NCBI RefSeq assembly: GCF_023716565.1
Contig: NZ_CP071848.1
Span: forward strand, 1-64,000
Source: Vibrio sp. SCSIO 43136
Lineage (GTDB): Bacteria; Pseudomonadota; Gammaproteobacteria; Enterobacterales; Vibrionaceae
Length of the DNA: 64,000 bases
Direction of reading: 5' to 3'
The notes under the pieces are model-generated. The model searched no databases, was not told where the DNA came from, and saw nothing but the letters and a program-made list of their open reading frames with translations. This document shows positions 1 through 13,159 of the stretch, piece after piece; position 1 is the first letter of the stretch; every line of letters starts with the position of its first letter. The position numbers and the translations under genes are program-made.

Positions 1-1
1 C

Positions 2-36
2 TTATTCACTGGATCGGCGATCATTTACTGGTGATC
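2..36. promoter_or_regulatory. DnaA-box-like site and GATC cluster upstream of dnaA
   Basis: Positions 2-10 read TTATTCACT, one mismatch (last base) from the TTATNCACA DnaA-box consensus. Three GATC sites follow at 12-15, 19-22 and 33-36. A DnaA box plus clustered Dam sites ahead of dnaA is the classic arrangement for autorepression and SeqA control. The rest of the control region lies left of the window, so the promoter itself cannot be placed. Confidence 0.5.
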
Positions 37-100
37 TGCAGGCCGTGGCGCTAGAATTAGCAACCTTTTCAATTTTATCGTGATTCATAGTGAGGGCAGT

Positions 101-1510
101 GTGTCATCTTCGCTTTGGTTGCAATGTTTGCAACAGCTACAAGAAGAGCTTCCAGCGACCGAATTCAGTATGTGGGTGAAGCCGCTTCAGGCAGAGCTTA
201 ACGACAATACCCTGACTCTGTTCGCTCCGAACCGTTTCGTACTCGATTGGGTTCGCGACAAGTACTTTGACAACATCAATCGTCTGCTACAGCAATTCTG
301 TGGTAACGATATCCCAAGCTTGCGCTTTGAAGTGGGCAGCAAGCCTGTTTCTGCGCCGCCAAGACCACGTCAAGTTCGCTCTCAAGCGGATGTTGCGGCA
401 GAGACTTCTGCGCCTGCGCAATTGCAAGCTCGTAAGCCTGTGCATAAAACTTGGGATGACAACGACGTTGAAGTTGTCGATATGAATCACCGCTCGAACG
501 TCAATATCAAGCACAAGTTCGTTAACTTCGTTGAAGGTAAATCGAATCAACTTGGCCTAGCGGCAGCACGTCAAGTCGCTGATAACCCTGGAGCTGCGTA
601 TAACCCGCTGTTTCTTTATGGTGGTACTGGCCTAGGTAAAACGCACCTGCTTCATGCCGTCGGCAACGCTATTGTGGATAACAAGCCAAACGCAAAGGTT
701 GTCTACATGCACTCCGAGCGTTTTGTGCAAGATATGGTAAAAGCGCTGCAAAACAATGCTATCGAAGAGTTCAAACGTTACTACCGTAGTGTTGATGCAC
801 TGCTTATCGATGACATCCAGTTCTTTGCTAATAAAGAGCGTTCGCAAGAAGAGTTCTTCCATACCTTTAATGCGCTATTAGAAGGTAACCAACAGATCAT
901 CCTAACCTCTGATCGTTATCCAAAAGAGATTAACGGCGTAGAGGATCGTTTGAAATCTCGATTTGGCTGGGGTCTAACCGTGGCAATTGAGCCACCTGAG
1001 CTTGAGACCCGCGTAGCGATCTTGATGAAAAAAGCTGAAGACCACCAGATCCATCTTGCCGATGAAGTGGCATTCTTTATCGCTAAACGCCTACGCTCAA
1101 ATGTACGTGAGCTAGAAGGGGCGTTGAACCGTGTTATTGCTAACGCAAACTTCACTGGTCGCCCGATCACGATTGATTTTGTGCGAGAGGCGCTGCGCGA
1201 CCTGCTTGCACTGCAAGAGAAACTGGTCACGATTGACAATATTCAGAAAACAGTCGCGGAATACTACAAGATTAAAGTGGCGGATCTGCTGTCTAAGCGC
1301 CGTTCACGTTCGGTTGCTCGTCCACGCCAGCTGGCGATGGCACTATCTAAAGAGCTAACCAACCACAGCTTGCCTGAAATTGGTGACGCCTTTGGTGGCC
1401 GCGACCACACCACGGTACTGCACGCTTGCCGTAAGATTGAGCAGCTACGTGAAGAGAGTCATGATATAAAAGAAGACTACTCAAACCTGATCCGAACCTT
1501 GTCTTCATAA
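101..1510 (+). CDS. dnaA: Chromosomal replication initiator protein DnaA
   Basis: DnaA, the AAA+ initiator that binds DnaA boxes at oriC and loads DnaB helicase. I place the start at GTG 101: a GAGGG Shine-Dalgarno sits at 92-96, and the resulting N-terminus ([20 protein letters not shown]) matches the family. A longer in-frame start (GTG 80) would add seven residues with no family support. The 469-residue protein shows domain I, a variable linker around residues 80-125, Walker A GGTGLGKT near 174-181, Walker B LLIDD near 234-238, and the C-terminal domain IV signature [14 protein letters not shown] that contacts the box. It is followed at 19 bp by dnaN. Together with dnaN-recF-gyrB this marks the origin-proximal region. 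Confidence 0.97.
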   Translation: MSSSLWLQCLQQLQEELPATEFSMWVKPLQAELNDNTLTLFAPNRFVLDWVRDKYFDNINRLLQQFCGNDIPSLRFEVGSKPVSAPPRPRQVRSQADVAAETSAPAQLQARKPVHKTWDDNDVEVVDMNHRSNVNIKHKFVNFVEGKSNQLGLAAARQVADNPGAAYNPLFLYGGTGLGKTHLLHAVGNAIVDNKPNAKVVYMHSERFVQDMVKALQNNAIEEFKRYYRSVDALLIDDIQFFANKERSQEEFFHTFNALLEGNQQIILTSDRYPKEINGVEDRLKSRFGWGLTVAIEPPELETRVAILMKKAEDHQIHLADEVAFFIAKRLRSNVRELEGALNRVIANANFTGRPITIDFVREALRDLLALQEKLVTIDNIQKTVAEYYKIKVADLLSKRRSRSVARPRQLAMALSKELTNHSLPEIGDAFGGRDHTTVLHACRKIEQLREESHDIKEDYSNLIRTLSS

Positions 1511-1529
1511 GACACTAAAAGAGATAACG

Positions 1530-2630
1530 ATGAAATTTACCATTCAACGCAGTCATCTAATTAAACCACTTCAACAAGTCTCTGGGGCATTAGGCGGTCG
1601 TCCGACCTTGCCAATCCTAGGTAACTTACTGTTGAAAGTAGAAAACGGCGAGCTGTCAATGACAGCGACCGACCTTGAGGTCGAGCTGATCAGCCGTGTG
1701 ACGTTGGAAGGTGAGTTCGAAGCGGGCAGCACCACAGTGCCGTCACGCAAGTTCCTAGATATCTGCCGTGGTCTGCCTGATGATGCAGTGATCACCGTGG
1801 TACTAGAAGCTGACCGAGTACAACTTCGTTCTGGTCGTAGCCGTTTCTCTCTAGCAACACTGCCTGCGAGCGATTTTCCAAACATCGAAGATTGGCAAAG
1901 TGAAGTAGAGATCACCTTAACCCAAGCAGCGCTGCGCGGCATTATTGAGAAGACCCAATTCTCAATGGCAAACCAAGATGTGCGTTACTACCTAAATGGT
2001 ATGCTGTTTGAAATTGATGGCACTACACTGCGCTCAGTTGCCACCGATGGCCACCGTATGGCGGTAGCGCAAACCACACTAGACGCTGAGTTTGCAAACC
2101 AGCAAATCATCGTGCCACGTAAAGGTGTACTAGAGCTGGTGAAGCTTTTGGATATGCCAGAAGCGAACGTAACTTTACAGATTGGTTCATCCAACCTTCG
2201 TGCAGAGGTCAGTAACTTTACCTTCACGTCTAAGTTAGTTGATGGTCGTTTCCCAGATTATCGCCGCGTAATGCCGCAATCTAGCAACAAAACCCTAGAA
2301 GCGGGTTGTGATGAGCTGCGTCAAGCTTTTTCACGTGCTGCGATTCTATCCAATGAAAAATTCCGTGGTGTTCGGGTTAACTTTGAAGGTGACCAAATGC
2401 GTATCACGGCGAACAACCCAGAGCAGGAAGAAGCAGAAGAGCAACTGGATGTTTCCTTCCAAGGGGAAGCATTGGAGATTGGCTTTAACGTAAGTTACGT
2501 ACTTGATGTACTTAATACGCTGCGTTGTGAGCAAGTGCGTATCTCCATGTCTGATGCTAACGCCAGTGCGCTGATAGAAAACGCACAGGACGACAGTGCG
2601 ATGTATGTCGTAATGCCAATTCGTCTCTAA
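1530..2630 (+). CDS. dnaN: DNA polymerase III beta subunit (sliding clamp)
   Basis: The ring-shaped processivity clamp of DNA polymerase III. The 366 residues match the usual length and contain three repeated clamp folds. The start [17 protein letters not shown] and the end YVVMPIRL are the conserved termini; the C-terminal MPIRL strand lies by the hydrophobic pocket that binds clamp-interacting peptides. It lies between dnaA and recF with short gaps (19 and 13 bp), consistent with co-transcription from dnaA. A purine-rich AAAGAGATAA stretch precedes the ATG. Confidence 0.97.
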   Translation: MKFTIQRSHLIKPLQQVSGALGGRPTLPILGNLLLKVENGELSMTATDLEVELISRVTLEGEFEAGSTTVPSRKFLDICRGLPDDAVITVVLEADRVQLRSGRSRFSLATLPASDFPNIEDWQSEVEITLTQAALRGIIEKTQFSMANQDVRYYLNGMLFEIDGTTLRSVATDGHRMAVAQTTLDAEFANQQIIVPRKGVLELVKLLDMPEANVTLQIGSSNLRAEVSNFTFTSKLVDGRFPDYRRVMPQSSNKTLEAGCDELRQAFSRAAILSNEKFRGVRVNFEGDQMRITANNPEQEEAEEQLDVSFQGEALEIGFNVSYVLDVLNTLRCEQVRISMSDANASALIENAQDDSAMYVVMPIRL

Positions 2631-2643
2631 TGGGTGTGGCGTA

Positions 2644-3723
2644 ATGCCTCTGACTCGACTGATTGTCCAGCAGTTTCGCAATATTAAAGCCTGTGATATC
2701 TCGTTATCATCAGGCTTTAATTTTCTTATTGGCCCTAACGGTAGTGGTAAAACTAGCGTGCTTGAGGCCGTTTATCTTCTTGGTCATGGCCGCTCTTTTA
2801 AAAGCTCATTAACTGGGCGAGTTATCCAAAATGAGTGCAGTGAGCTGTTTGTTCACGGCCGTTTTTTGAACTCGGATCAATTTGAGCTACCGATTGGCAT
2901 AAATAAACAGCGCGATGGCACAACAGAGGTTAAAATAGGCGGTCAATCTGGACAGAAGCTGGCCCAGCTCGCTCAGGTGTTACCACTGCAATTGATTCAC
3001 CCAGAAGGGTTCGATTTGTTGACCGATGGGCCGAAGCACCGCCGAGCATTTATTGATTGGGGCGTGTTTCATACCGAGCCTGAGTTCTATCAAGCTTGGG
3101 GGCGATTTAAGCGACTGAGTAAACAGCGTAATGCGCTACTAAAAAACGCTCAAAGTTATCGTGAGCTGAGTTATTGGGATAAAGAGCTTGCCCAACTGGC
3201 GGAATCTATCAGTCAGTGGCGCAGTGATTATATTCAAGAAGTCAGCCAAACCGCCGAGCAAATCTGTCGAGAATTCTTGCCAGAGTTCGAAATTTCTCTC
3301 AAATACTATCGAGGGTGGGAAAAAGATACGCCCTATGAGCAAGTTTTGCGCGAAAACTTCGAGAGAGATCAGCAACTAGGGTATACTTTCAGCGGTCCGA
3401 ATAAAGCGGATTTACGGATCAAAGTGGCAGGCACTCCGGTGGAAGACGTGCTGTCACGCGGACAACTCAAATTGATGGTTTGTGCGCTCCGAGTCGCCCA
3501 AGGGCAACACCTAACCGAGAAGACCGGTAAGCAATGTATCTATCTAATAGATGACTTTGCATCAGAATTAGATAGCCAACGTCGCAAGCGTCTCGCTGAC
3601 TGCTTGAAAGCGACGGGGGCTCAAGTTTTTGTAAGCTCAATTACCGCTAGCCAAGTCGAGGATATGCTCGACGATAAGAGCAAGATGTTTCATGTGGAAC
3701 AGGGTACAATTGAGCAAGGATAA
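2644..3723 (+). CDS. recF: DNA replication and repair protein RecF
   Basis: RecF, an SMC-like ATPase that with RecO and RecR helps load RecA at single-strand gaps. In 359 residues it shows Walker A GPNGSGKT at 30-37, an ABC-type signature region [13 protein letters not shown] near residue 275, and a Walker B/D-loop stretch [15 protein letters not shown] near 300. It sits 13 bp after dnaN and 18 bp before gyrB, the standard order in gammaproteobacteria, so the four genes probably share transcription. Confidence 0.96.
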   Translation: MPLTRLIVQQFRNIKACDISLSSGFNFLIGPNGSGKTSVLEAVYLLGHGRSFKSSLTGRVIQNECSELFVHGRFLNSDQFELPIGINKQRDGTTEVKIGGQSGQKLAQLAQVLPLQLIHPEGFDLLTDGPKHRRAFIDWGVFHTEPEFYQAWGRFKRLSKQRNALLKNAQSYRELSYWDKELAQLAESISQWRSDYIQEVSQTAEQICREFLPEFEISLKYYRGWEKDTPYEQVLRENFERDQQLGYTFSGPNKADLRIKVAGTPVEDVLSRGQLKLMVCALRVAQGQHLTEKTGKQCIYLIDDFASELDSQRRKRLADCLKATGAQVFVSSITASQVEDMLDDKSKMFHVEQGTIEQG

Positions 3724-3738
3724 ATAGTGAGAGAGTAA

Positions 3739-6159
<2,421 letters not shown>

Positions 6160-6180
6160 TCGAAGCAATAGCTACAAAAA

Positions 6181-6207
6181 AAGCGCTGAATTATCAGCGC
6201 TTTTTTT
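6181..6207 (+). terminator. Intrinsic terminator after gyrB
   Basis: A 9-bp perfect stem, AAGCGCTGA (6181-6189) and TCAGCGCTT (6194-6202), has a 4-nt loop and runs into a T tract. The A-run on the left side means it can also end the convergent punC transcript. Confidence 0.9.
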
Positions 6208-6228
6208 ATGCTTGCAACACCTGCTACT

Positions 6229-7425
6229 TTATTCGTCGCTGACCACTCTAGAGTTATCAGGCGTTTGGAAATGCTCAGCAAGTTTTTGGTTGGCAAGTAC
6301 GTATCCTACCCAAAGTCCCACTAAGCAAATTAGGATAGCAAAGCCAGTGACGGGCAATGCTTGACTGGCAAAGGCGGCGACCAGTGCACTGGCAAGGCCA
6401 CTCGCACTCACTTGAAGGCTATTTTGCAAGCCAGCGGCAGTGGCTGGGCTCTGCTTAGCACTTGATAGGGCACGGTTAACCACAATCGGATAAATAGCAC
6501 CATTCGCCACAGCGATAAAGCAAAACGGTGCCAATAATGGAATGATGGACGTCAGTTCCCATTGGGTTGCCATAAACACCAGCAAACTTGCGACGCTAAA
6601 TAGAGCCAGCAGGTGCTTAAGAATTTTTTCATCCCCGTACTTTGCCACCAAACGCTTACCTAAGTAACCGCCCGTCATGAAGGCAATCGTCTGAGGAATA
6701 AAGCTCATGCCGATCTCTTGAGCGTTATATCCCAGTTGCGCCATGATTTCTGGCATACCTGTCAGATAAGCAAAAAACGACGCTGATGCCATCGCAAACA
6801 TCATCACGTTGCCAAGGTAGGTCTTTGACTTCAATAATGCTGAAACGTCTTGTTTTACGCTGGTGGTCTTTGCCTCTACCTGAGTTTTAGGCTGCATCAT
6901 GGTCGCAATGACTAGCGCTAGACCCACTAAGGTTAGGGTAATAAAGATGCTGTTCCAACCCAATTGGTTAAGCAGTACCACGCCAAGTTGAGGCGCTAAA
7001 GCTGGAGATAGTGCCACCAGCGGCATCAAGGTTGCGAAGATTTGCTGGCTGGTTTTCCCTTCATAACGTTGGATCACCATTGCTTGCCAAATCACCGCAG
7101 GCGCACATACGCCGATTGCTTGTATAAAGCGTAGTGAGAGTAATTGCCATACCTGTTCACTGAAGGCCAATCCGAAAGAGGCCAAGGTAAAAATTGTCAG
7201 GCCAACGGCTAAGGTGTTGCGATGACCAAATTTATCACTAGCCAGCCCCCACAGGAACTGACCTGATGCAAGACCTGCAAGAAAGACAGACAGTGAAAGG
7301 GCAATGGCTTCTGGCCCTGTGGCAAAGTCGGTTTGCATTGCTTTGAAGGCGGGCAGATACATATCTGTCGCCACAAAACCCAGCATAGAGAGACAAGCTA
7401 GGTAGAAAAGTTGGGAGAATTTCAT
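6229..7425 (-). CDS. punC: Purine nucleoside efflux transporter PunC (MFS, Bcr/CflA type)
   Basis: A 12-helix major facilitator, 398 residues from the ATG at 7425. I reject the longer reading up to 7500 because the added segment looks nothing like the family. Sequence blocks such as ATDMYLPAF, the GVCAPAVIWQA helix and the SASFFAYLTG segment match E. coli YdhC, now named PunC, a purine nucleoside transporter of the Bcr/CflA drug-efflux branch. The gene is divergent from a LysR gene that matches YdhB/PunR, the same pairing as in E. coli, which supports the specific name. Substrate in this organism is inferred from that synteny, not shown directly. Confidence 0.85.
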   Translation of the reverse strand: MKFSQLFYLACLSMLGFVATDMYLPAFKAMQTDFATGPEAIALSLSVFLAGLASGQFLWGLASDKFGHRNTLAVGLTIFTLASFGLAFSEQVWQLLSLRFIQAIGVCAPAVIWQAMVIQRYEGKTSQQIFATLMPLVALSPALAPQLGVVLLNQLGWNSIFITLTLVGLALVIATMMQPKTQVEAKTTSVKQDVSALLKSKTYLGNVMMFAMASASFFAYLTGMPEIMAQLGYNAQEIGMSFIPQTIAFMTGGYLGKRLVAKYGDEKILKHLLALFSVASLLVFMATQWELTSIIPLLAPFCFIAVANGAIYPIVVNRALSSAKQSPATAAGLQNSLQVSASGLASALVAAFASQALPVTGFAILICLVGLWVGYVLANQKLAEHFQTPDNSRVVSDE

Positions 7426-7572
7426 TGTTTTACCATTCACTATCAAAAAATTTGTCGATGAATGGATTAGCGCTAACCCATGAATTAAGGTTGTAAGCAT
7501 TGTATTCGCTGGCGATATAAAAATTAAACGCTATATTTGCTAGTTATCGTTCAAAAAATTTGATGGCAACCT
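7426..7572. promoter_or_regulatory. punC-punR divergent control region with an 11-bp direct repeat
   Basis: The 147-bp gap between the divergent starts is AT-rich. An exact 11-bp motif CAAAAAATTTG occurs at 7444-7454 and again at 7552-7562, placing one copy near each start codon. A LysR regulator normally binds such an intergenic region; assigning this motif to PunR is inference. Confidence 0.4.
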
Positions 7573-8475
7573 ATGTTCTCTAAACAGTCGCTAGAGCTGC
7601 TCGATACCGTAGCTCGATTCGGAAGCTTTACTTTGGCCGCCAGTCACCTGCATAAAGTGCCTTCGGCGATCAGTTATGCGGTGCGGCAGATTGAGCAGCA
7701 GCTTGGGGTGAGCTTGTTCGAGCGTCTGCCTCGGCGTGTCGAGCTGACCCCTGCTGGGGAAGTGTTTATCCAGCAAGCACGTCACCTGCTGCGAGAGATG
7801 GAGCAAATTGAAGCCCAGACCAAGCGAGCAGCAGTCGGCTGGCATCAGACACTGCGATTGACCATAGACAACGTGGTGAAGATTGAGCAGCTAAAACCTT
7901 TGATAGAGGCGTTTTATCAGACATTCGATTACGCCGAGCTGCAGATCAACATGGAAGTGTTTAATGGCTGCTGGGATGCCATTGCTGATGGTCGTGCGGA
8001 TATTGTCTTGGGGGCGACATCTGCCATTCCGGTCAACGGCGACTTTGCGGTTAAAAACATGGGAGAGTTAGAGTGGGCGTTTGTTATGTCGCCAGATCAC
8101 CCTCTAGCGCAGGAGTCTCACCTTGATGAACAAACCGTATCGGCTTTTCCTGCTATCTGCTTAGATGATACCTCGATTAATCTGCCTAAGCGTCACAATT
8201 GGCATTACGCTGGGCAACGTCGTTTGTTACTGCCGAACTGGTCCAGCGCCACCAACTGCCTTAGAGATGGAATCGGGGTTGGTTATATGCCACGCCACAT
8301 TGCCAAGAAATACCTCAATAAAGGCCAGTTGGTCGAGCGAGCACTGGTCGATAATAAGCCGTTAAGCAGTTGTGTGATGGTATGGCGAGATCAGGAAAAC
8401 CATCGCTTACTTGAGTGGTTAGTCGATTATCTTGGCGATGAAGAGAAACTGTATCGAGATTGGTTGCAGGCTTGA
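7573..8475 (+). CDS. punR: LysR-family transcriptional regulator PunR
   Basis: A 300-residue LysR activator: N-terminal winged helix-turn-helix (residues 1-60, with FGSFTLAASHLHKVPSAISY) and a periplasmic-binding-protein-like effector domain. Segments such as EVFNGCWDAIADGRADIVLGAT and ATNCLRDGIGVGYMPRH are close to E. coli YdhB/PunR, which activates the divergent punC. A 17-bp stem terminator follows immediately. Confidence 0.85.
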   Translation: MFSKQSLELLDTVARFGSFTLAASHLHKVPSAISYAVRQIEQQLGVSLFERLPRRVELTPAGEVFIQQARHLLREMEQIEAQTKRAAVGWHQTLRLTIDNVVKIEQLKPLIEAFYQTFDYAELQINMEVFNGCWDAIADGRADIVLGATSAIPVNGDFAVKNMGELEWAFVMSPDHPLAQESHLDEQTVSAFPAICLDDTSINLPKRHNWHYAGQRRLLLPNWSSATNCLRDGIGVGYMPRHIAKKYLNKGQLVERALVDNKPLSSCVMVWRDQENHRLLEWLVDYLGDEEKLYRDWLQA

Positions 8476-8488
8476 TGGCATTAGAAAG

Positions 8489-8525
8489 TAAGGTCTTGCT
8501 CTGAATTATTCAGAGCAAGACCTTA
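8489..8525. terminator. Bidirectional terminator between punR and ilvA
   Basis: A perfect 17-bp inverted repeat (8489-8505 and 8509-8525) with a TTA loop lies between the convergent punR and ilvA stop codons. It lacks a long T tract, so efficiency is uncertain, but the stem is exceptionally long. Confidence 0.75.
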
Positions 8526-8527
8526 GA

Positions 8528-10063
8528 TCAGCGATTGGCTAAGAAGAACTGATAGGAAGGGTTATCCGTTTCATCTTTGCATTGATAGCCAAGCTCACGA
8601 AGGTGAGTTGAGAACTGGGCTAAGTCACTCTCTTGCAATTCAAAACCACACAGTACTCGGCCGTAGTCAGCGCCTTGGTTGCGGTAGTTGAACAGACTGA
8701 TATTCCAGTGTGTGCCAAGAGTGGTTAAGAACTTAAGCAGCGCTCCCGGATACTCAGGAAACTCGAAGCTATACAAACGCTCGTTTTTCGGCTGAGAAGG
8801 TTTACCACCAATCATGTAGCGCACGTGCAGTTTTGCCATTTCATCATCTGACAAATCGACTACCGGGTAGCCGCCTTCACGTAAGTCATGGATGATGTTA
8901 TCTAACTCATCTTGGCCGCCTTGCAAGCGCACACCGACAAAGATATTCGCCAGCTCATCGTCATTAAAGCGGTAGTTAAACTCAGTGACCGCTCGTCCGC
9001 CGATGATATTGCAGAACTCCAAGAATGCACCTTGCCTTTCTGGGATGGTGACGGCCAGTAAGCCTTCACGTTTCTCACCCAGCTCACAGCGCTCAGAAAC
9101 GTAACGTAAGCCATGGAAGTTGGTGTTAGCACCTGACAACACGGTCGCTAGGTTCTGATCTTTGAGCTCATGCAGCTCAGCGTATTTCTTAAGCCCTGCC
9201 AGAGCTAATGCACCTGAAGGCTCAGCAATAGCGCGAGTATCTTCAAAAATGTCTTTTACCGCTGAGCAAATTTCATCACTGCTGACCGCAATGTGACCAT
9301 CAAGGTATTTCTGGCACAAACGGAAGGTTTCATCACCAATTCGTTTTACCGCAACGCCGTCGGCAAACATGCTGACTTGGTCAAGCACCACTGGCTCACC
9401 TGCATCTAAAGCGGCTTTGAGGCAAGCAGACTCTTCTGGCTCAACGGCAATCACTTTAACTTCAGGCATCAGTTGCTTAACCAGCACAGCGACACCTGCG
9501 GCAAGACCACCGCCCCCAACAGGAACGAAGATGTAGTTGAGGTGCCCGTTTTGTTGCAGCATCTCCATACCAATCGTACCTTGGCCTGCAATCACTAGCG
9601 GGTGATCGAACGGCGGTACAAAGGTAAAACCATGCTCACCTGCAAGGCGCTCTGCCTCGGCTTTCGCTTCATCAAAGTTACTGCCGTGTAGCACGACATT
9701 GCCACCGAACCCTCGAACTGCTTCGACTTTGATGTCTGGTGTGGTCTTAGGCATGACGATGGTGGTCTTAATGCCTAGTTTTGTTCCTGATAACGCCATG
9801 CCTTGAGCGTGGTTACCCGCTGAGGCGGCTATCACCCCAGCGTGTTTCTGCTCTTCACTCAGGTTTGCCACCATAGTGTATGCGCCACGCAGTTTAAAAG
9901 AGTGCACTGGTTGACGGTCTTCACGCTTAAGTTGGACCTTATTGCCAATGCGCTCGGATAAACGAGACATCTCTTGAAGTGGCGTCACCATCGCCACTTC
10001 ATATACAGGCGCTCTAAGGATCTGGCGCAGATAATCTGCACCAGTTTGCTCAGTTAGCGTCAT
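8528..10063 (-). CDS. ilvA: Biosynthetic threonine dehydratase
   Basis: PLP enzyme converting threonine to 2-oxobutanoate, the first step towards isoleucine. The 511 residues include the PLP-lysine motif HSFKLRGAY near 52, the glycine-rich phosphate loop VGGGGLAAG near 186, and two C-terminal ACT-like regulatory domains (from about 325) that bind isoleucine and valine. The two-ACT length identifies the biosynthetic rather than catabolic enzyme. It is the last gene of the ilvGMEDA operon, 6 bp after ilvD. Confidence 0.96.
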   Translation of the reverse strand: MTLTEQTGADYLRQILRAPVYEVAMVTPLQEMSRLSERIGNKVQLKREDRQPVHSFKLRGAYTMVANLSEEQKHAGVIAASAGNHAQGMALSGTKLGIKTTIVMPKTTPDIKVEAVRGFGGNVVLHGSNFDEAKAEAERLAGEHGFTFVPPFDHPLVIAGQGTIGMEMLQQNGHLNYIFVPVGGGGLAAGVAVLVKQLMPEVKVIAVEPEESACLKAALDAGEPVVLDQVSMFADGVAVKRIGDETFRLCQKYLDGHIAVSSDEICSAVKDIFEDTRAIAEPSGALALAGLKKYAELHELKDQNLATVLSGANTNFHGLRYVSERCELGEKREGLLAVTIPERQGAFLEFCNIIGGRAVTEFNYRFNDDELANIFVGVRLQGGQDELDNIIHDLREGGYPVVDLSDDEMAKLHVRYMIGGKPSQPKNERLYSFEFPEYPGALLKFLTTLGTHWNISLFNYRNQGADYGRVLCGFELQESDLAQFSTHLRELGYQCKDETDNPSYQFFLANR

Positions 10064-10069
10064 AGAGGT

Positions 10070-11911
10070 TTACCCCTCTAGCTTGGATTTATCACGTACT
10101 GCACCTTTGTCCGCACTGGTTGCCATACTTGCGTAGGCTTTCAGGGCAAAAGATACTTCACGCTCACGTGACTCTGGCTTCCAACCTTTTTCATCTTGCG
10201 CAGTGCGTCGAGCCAAAAGCTCTTCTTCAGACACTTGTAGCGAGATTGAGCGGTTTGGAATGTCGATGGCAATGATGTCGCCTTGCTTCACCAGACCAAT
10301 CGCACCGCCATTCGCCGCTTCAGGAGAGGCGTGGCCAATAGACAGACCAGATGTACCGCCTGAGAAGCGACCATCGGTTAGAAGAGCACACTCTTTGCCT
10401 AGACCCATAGACTTCAGGTAAGTGGTTGGGTAAAGCATCTCTTGCATGCCTGGGCCACCTTTAGGGCCTTCGTAGCGGATAACCACAACATCACCCGCTT
10501 TAACTTTTCCACCTAGGATGCCATCGACGGCGTCTTCTTGGCTTTCAAACACCACCGCTGGACCAGTAAATTTAAGAATGCTTTCATCGACACCCGCAGT
10601 CTTAACGATACAGCCATCGAGTGCGATATTGCCTGACAGTACCGCAAGGCCGCCATCTTGGCTAAATGCGTTTTCTTTCGTGCGGATACAGCCATTTTCA
10701 CGGTCATCGTCCAGAGTGTCCCAACGGCAATCTTGAGAGAAAGCTTGAGTGGTACGGATACCCGCAGGGCCTGCACGGAAGAAGTCTTTCACCTCTTGTG
10801 ACTCGGTTTGCATGATGTCGTATTGAGCCAGCTGCTCCTTCATCGAAAGACCTAGCACGGTGCGAGTATCACCATTGATAAGACCGGCACGATCTAGTTC
10901 ACCCAGAATCGCCATCACACCACCAGCGCGGTGTACATCTTCCATGTGGTATTGCTGAGTCGATGGTGCAACCTTACAAAGGTGAGGCACTCGGCGAGAC
11001 ATGCGGTCGATATCATCCATATCAAAATCAACCTCACCTTCCTGAGCACCTGCCAGTAGGTGAAGTACGGTGTTGGTTGAACCGCCCATCGCGATATCAA
11101 GCGCCATAGCGTTTTCGAATGCGGCTTTGTTAGCAATGTTGCGTGGTAGTGCAGACGCATCATCTTGCTCGTAGTAGCGACGAGTGAGCTCAACGATACG
11201 ACGACCCGCATTTAGGAACAGTGCTTCACGGTCAGCGTGAGTAGCAAGCATTGAACCATTACCTGGCTGTGATAGACCTAGCGCTTCGGTCAGACAGTTC
11301 ATTGAGTTCGCAGTGAACATGCCTGAACATGAACCACAAGTCGGACAGGCTGAACGTTCGATCTGCTCACTCTGCTCATCTGAAACTTTAGGGTCTGCAC
11401 CTTGGATCATGGCATCAACCAGGTCGAGCTTGATGATCTGGTCTGAAAGCTTAGTTTTACCCGCTTCCATCGGACCGCCAGAGACAAAAATTACCGGAAT
11501 GTTTAGGCGCAGTGCTGCCATCATCATTCCCGGAGTGATTTTGTCACAGTTAGAGATACATACCATGGCATCGGCACAGTGCGCATTGACCATGTACTCT
11601 ACTGAGTCAGCAATTAGCTCTCGTGATGGTAAAGAGTAAAGCATGCCGCCGTGGCCCATTGCGATACCATCATCAACGGCGATGGTATTGAACTCTTTAG
11701 CGATACCGCCAGCTTTTTCGATTTCACCAGCCACCAATTGACCCATGTCTTTTAGATGTACGTGGCCCGGTACAAACTGAGTGAATGAGTTCACTACCGC
11801 AATGATAGGTTTTCCGAAATCTTCGTCTTTTACGCCTGTTGCACGCCATAGTGCTCGGGCACCCGCCATGTTACGACCGTGAGTCGTGGTCGCTGATCTA
11901 TATTTAGGCAT
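10070..11911 (-). CDS. ilvD: Dihydroxy-acid dehydratase
   Basis: Fe-S dehydratase producing the 2-keto acid precursors of valine and isoleucine. The 613-residue protein shows the family blocks [39 protein letters not shown] (cluster cysteines) and [19 protein letters not shown]. It lies between ilvE (12 bp) and ilvA (6 bp) in the operon. The start [19 protein letters not shown] is the conserved N-terminus. Confidence 0.97.
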   Translation of the reverse strand: MPKYRSATTTHGRNMAGARALWRATGVKDEDFGKPIIAVVNSFTQFVPGHVHLKDMGQLVAGEIEKAGGIAKEFNTIAVDDGIAMGHGGMLYSLPSRELIADSVEYMVNAHCADAMVCISNCDKITPGMMMAALRLNIPVIFVSGGPMEAGKTKLSDQIIKLDLVDAMIQGADPKVSDEQSEQIERSACPTCGSCSGMFTANSMNCLTEALGLSQPGNGSMLATHADREALFLNAGRRIVELTRRYYEQDDASALPRNIANKAAFENAMALDIAMGGSTNTVLHLLAGAQEGEVDFDMDDIDRMSRRVPHLCKVAPSTQQYHMEDVHRAGGVMAILGELDRAGLINGDTRTVLGLSMKEQLAQYDIMQTESQEVKDFFRAGPAGIRTTQAFSQDCRWDTLDDDRENGCIRTKENAFSQDGGLAVLSGNIALDGCIVKTAGVDESILKFTGPAVVFESQEDAVDGILGGKVKAGDVVVIRYEGPKGGPGMQEMLYPTTYLKSMGLGKECALLTDGRFSGGTSGLSIGHASPEAANGGAIGLVKQGDIIAIDIPNRSISLQVSEEELLARRTAQDEKGWKPESREREVSFALKAYASMATSADKGAVRDKSKLEG

Positions 11912-11923
11912 TTCCTTTTCCTC

Positions 11924-12859
11924 TTACTTCTGCGGGTATACGTAATCTAACCAGCCCCACTTGTCTTCAGTGGTGCCGTTGAACAGGCCAAAGTAAGCCT
12001 CTTGAACTTTTTGGGTAATTGGGCCGCGCTTACCTTCGCCAACATCGATCTTGTCAACACTGCGCACTGGCACAACTTCTGCTGCGGTACCTGTCATGAA
12101 CACTTCGTCTGCAAGATATAGCGCTTCACGAGCGATATTGGCTTCACGAACTTCATAGCCCATGTCACGCGCCAAAATCATAATGGTGTCACGAGTGATG
12201 CCCGGAAGGATGGCACTGGTTGCTGGTGGTGTGGTGATCACGCCATCTTTGACGACAAAGATGTTTTCACCCGCACCTTCCGATAGGTAGCCATCAACAC
12301 TTAGTGCGATACCTTCATCGTAACCGTGGCGACGAGCTTCACCGCCCACCAGTAGTGATGATAGGTAGTTACCGCCCGCTTTTGCGGCGGTTGGGATAGT
12401 GTTTGGTGCTGCGCGGTTCCAGCTTGAGATCATCGCATCAACACCATTTTCTAGTGCTTCTTCACCAAGGTATGAGCCCCATGGGAAGGCCGCAATGATC
12501 AGGTCCATTTCGGTATCGGCTGGTGGACAAACACCAAGGCCGACATTACCGACAAAACCTAGTGGACGAATGTAGGCACTTTCCAGCTTGTTTTGGCGAA
12601 TTGTTTCACGCGTTGCTTCCATGATCTCTTCTTCGGTGTAAGGGATAGGGAAGCGGTAGATTTTTGCGGAGTCTTTTAAGCGTTTAGCGTGCTCTGGGTG
12701 ACGAAATACCACCGGGCCTTTTGGAGTGTTGTAACAACGTACACCTTCAAATACTGAAGTGCCGTAGTGCATGGCGTGAGTTAATACGTGCACGTTCGCT
12801 TCCGCCCACGGTACCATTTCTCCATTAAACCAGATGTAGTCAGCAGTCTTCTTTGCCAT
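11924..12859 (-). CDS. ilvE: Branched-chain amino acid aminotransferase
   Basis: Class IV PLP aminotransferase catalysing the last step to valine, leucine and isoleucine. 311 residues; the start AKKTADYIWFNGEMVPW and the region AAKAGGNYLSSLLVGGEAR, which holds the PLP lysine, match the family. The motif EGAGENIFVVKDGVITTPP follows. It is third in the operon, with 15 bp to ilvM upstream. Confidence 0.96.
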   Translation of the reverse strand: MAKKTADYIWFNGEMVPWAEANVHVLTHAMHYGTSVFEGVRCYNTPKGPVVFRHPEHAKRLKDSAKIYRFPIPYTEEEIMEATRETIRQNKLESAYIRPLGFVGNVGLGVCPPADTEMDLIIAAFPWGSYLGEEALENGVDAMISSWNRAAPNTIPTAAKAGGNYLSSLLVGGEARRHGYDEGIALSVDGYLSEGAGENIFVVKDGVITTPPATSAILPGITRDTIMILARDMGYEVREANIAREALYLADEVFMTGTAAEVVPVRSVDKIDVGEGKRGPITQKVQEAYFGLFNGTTEDKWGWLDYVYPQK

Positions 12860-12874
12860 TACGGTATCCCTTCC

Positions 12875-13159
12875 TTATGCGCTCACGCTTTGTTGTAAGT
12901 TGTTGTTTGGTAGTTCGTCCATGCCGAGTTCTGTCACTTCGACGCTACGAATATCCCACAATTTTTCGATTTGGTTGGTCAGAGTAGTGATTGGTCGGTC
13001 GCTATCGACGATGATCTCTACACTGGCCACTTTGCTAATACAGTTCTGAGTACCAGCGACCTGACGTACGATAAAACCACGATGACGAACGACGCGCAAT
13101 ACTCGTTCTAGTAGAACCGGTTTATCTTCCGCTTTGATGTCTAAAAAATAACGTTTCAT
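12875..13159 (-). CDS. ilvM: Acetolactate synthase II small (regulatory) subunit
   Basis: ACT-domain subunit of acetohydroxyacid synthase II, 94 residues. I start at ATG 13159 ([20 protein letters not shown]); a longer frame runs back into ilvG but has no family support. The start codon overlaps the ilvG stop by one base (TGATG), a typical translational-coupling arrangement for subunits needed in fixed ratio. Confidence 0.93.
   Translation of the reverse strand: MKRYFLDIKAEDKPVLLERVLRVVRHRGFIVRQVAGTQNCISKVASVEIIVDSDRPITTLTNQIEKLWDIRSVEVTELGMDELPNNNLQQSVSA

Noticed and set aside
1530..2681. Antisense ORFs over dnaN and other housekeeping genes
   Set aside because: Shadow frames of well-supported genes; no start signals or family matches.
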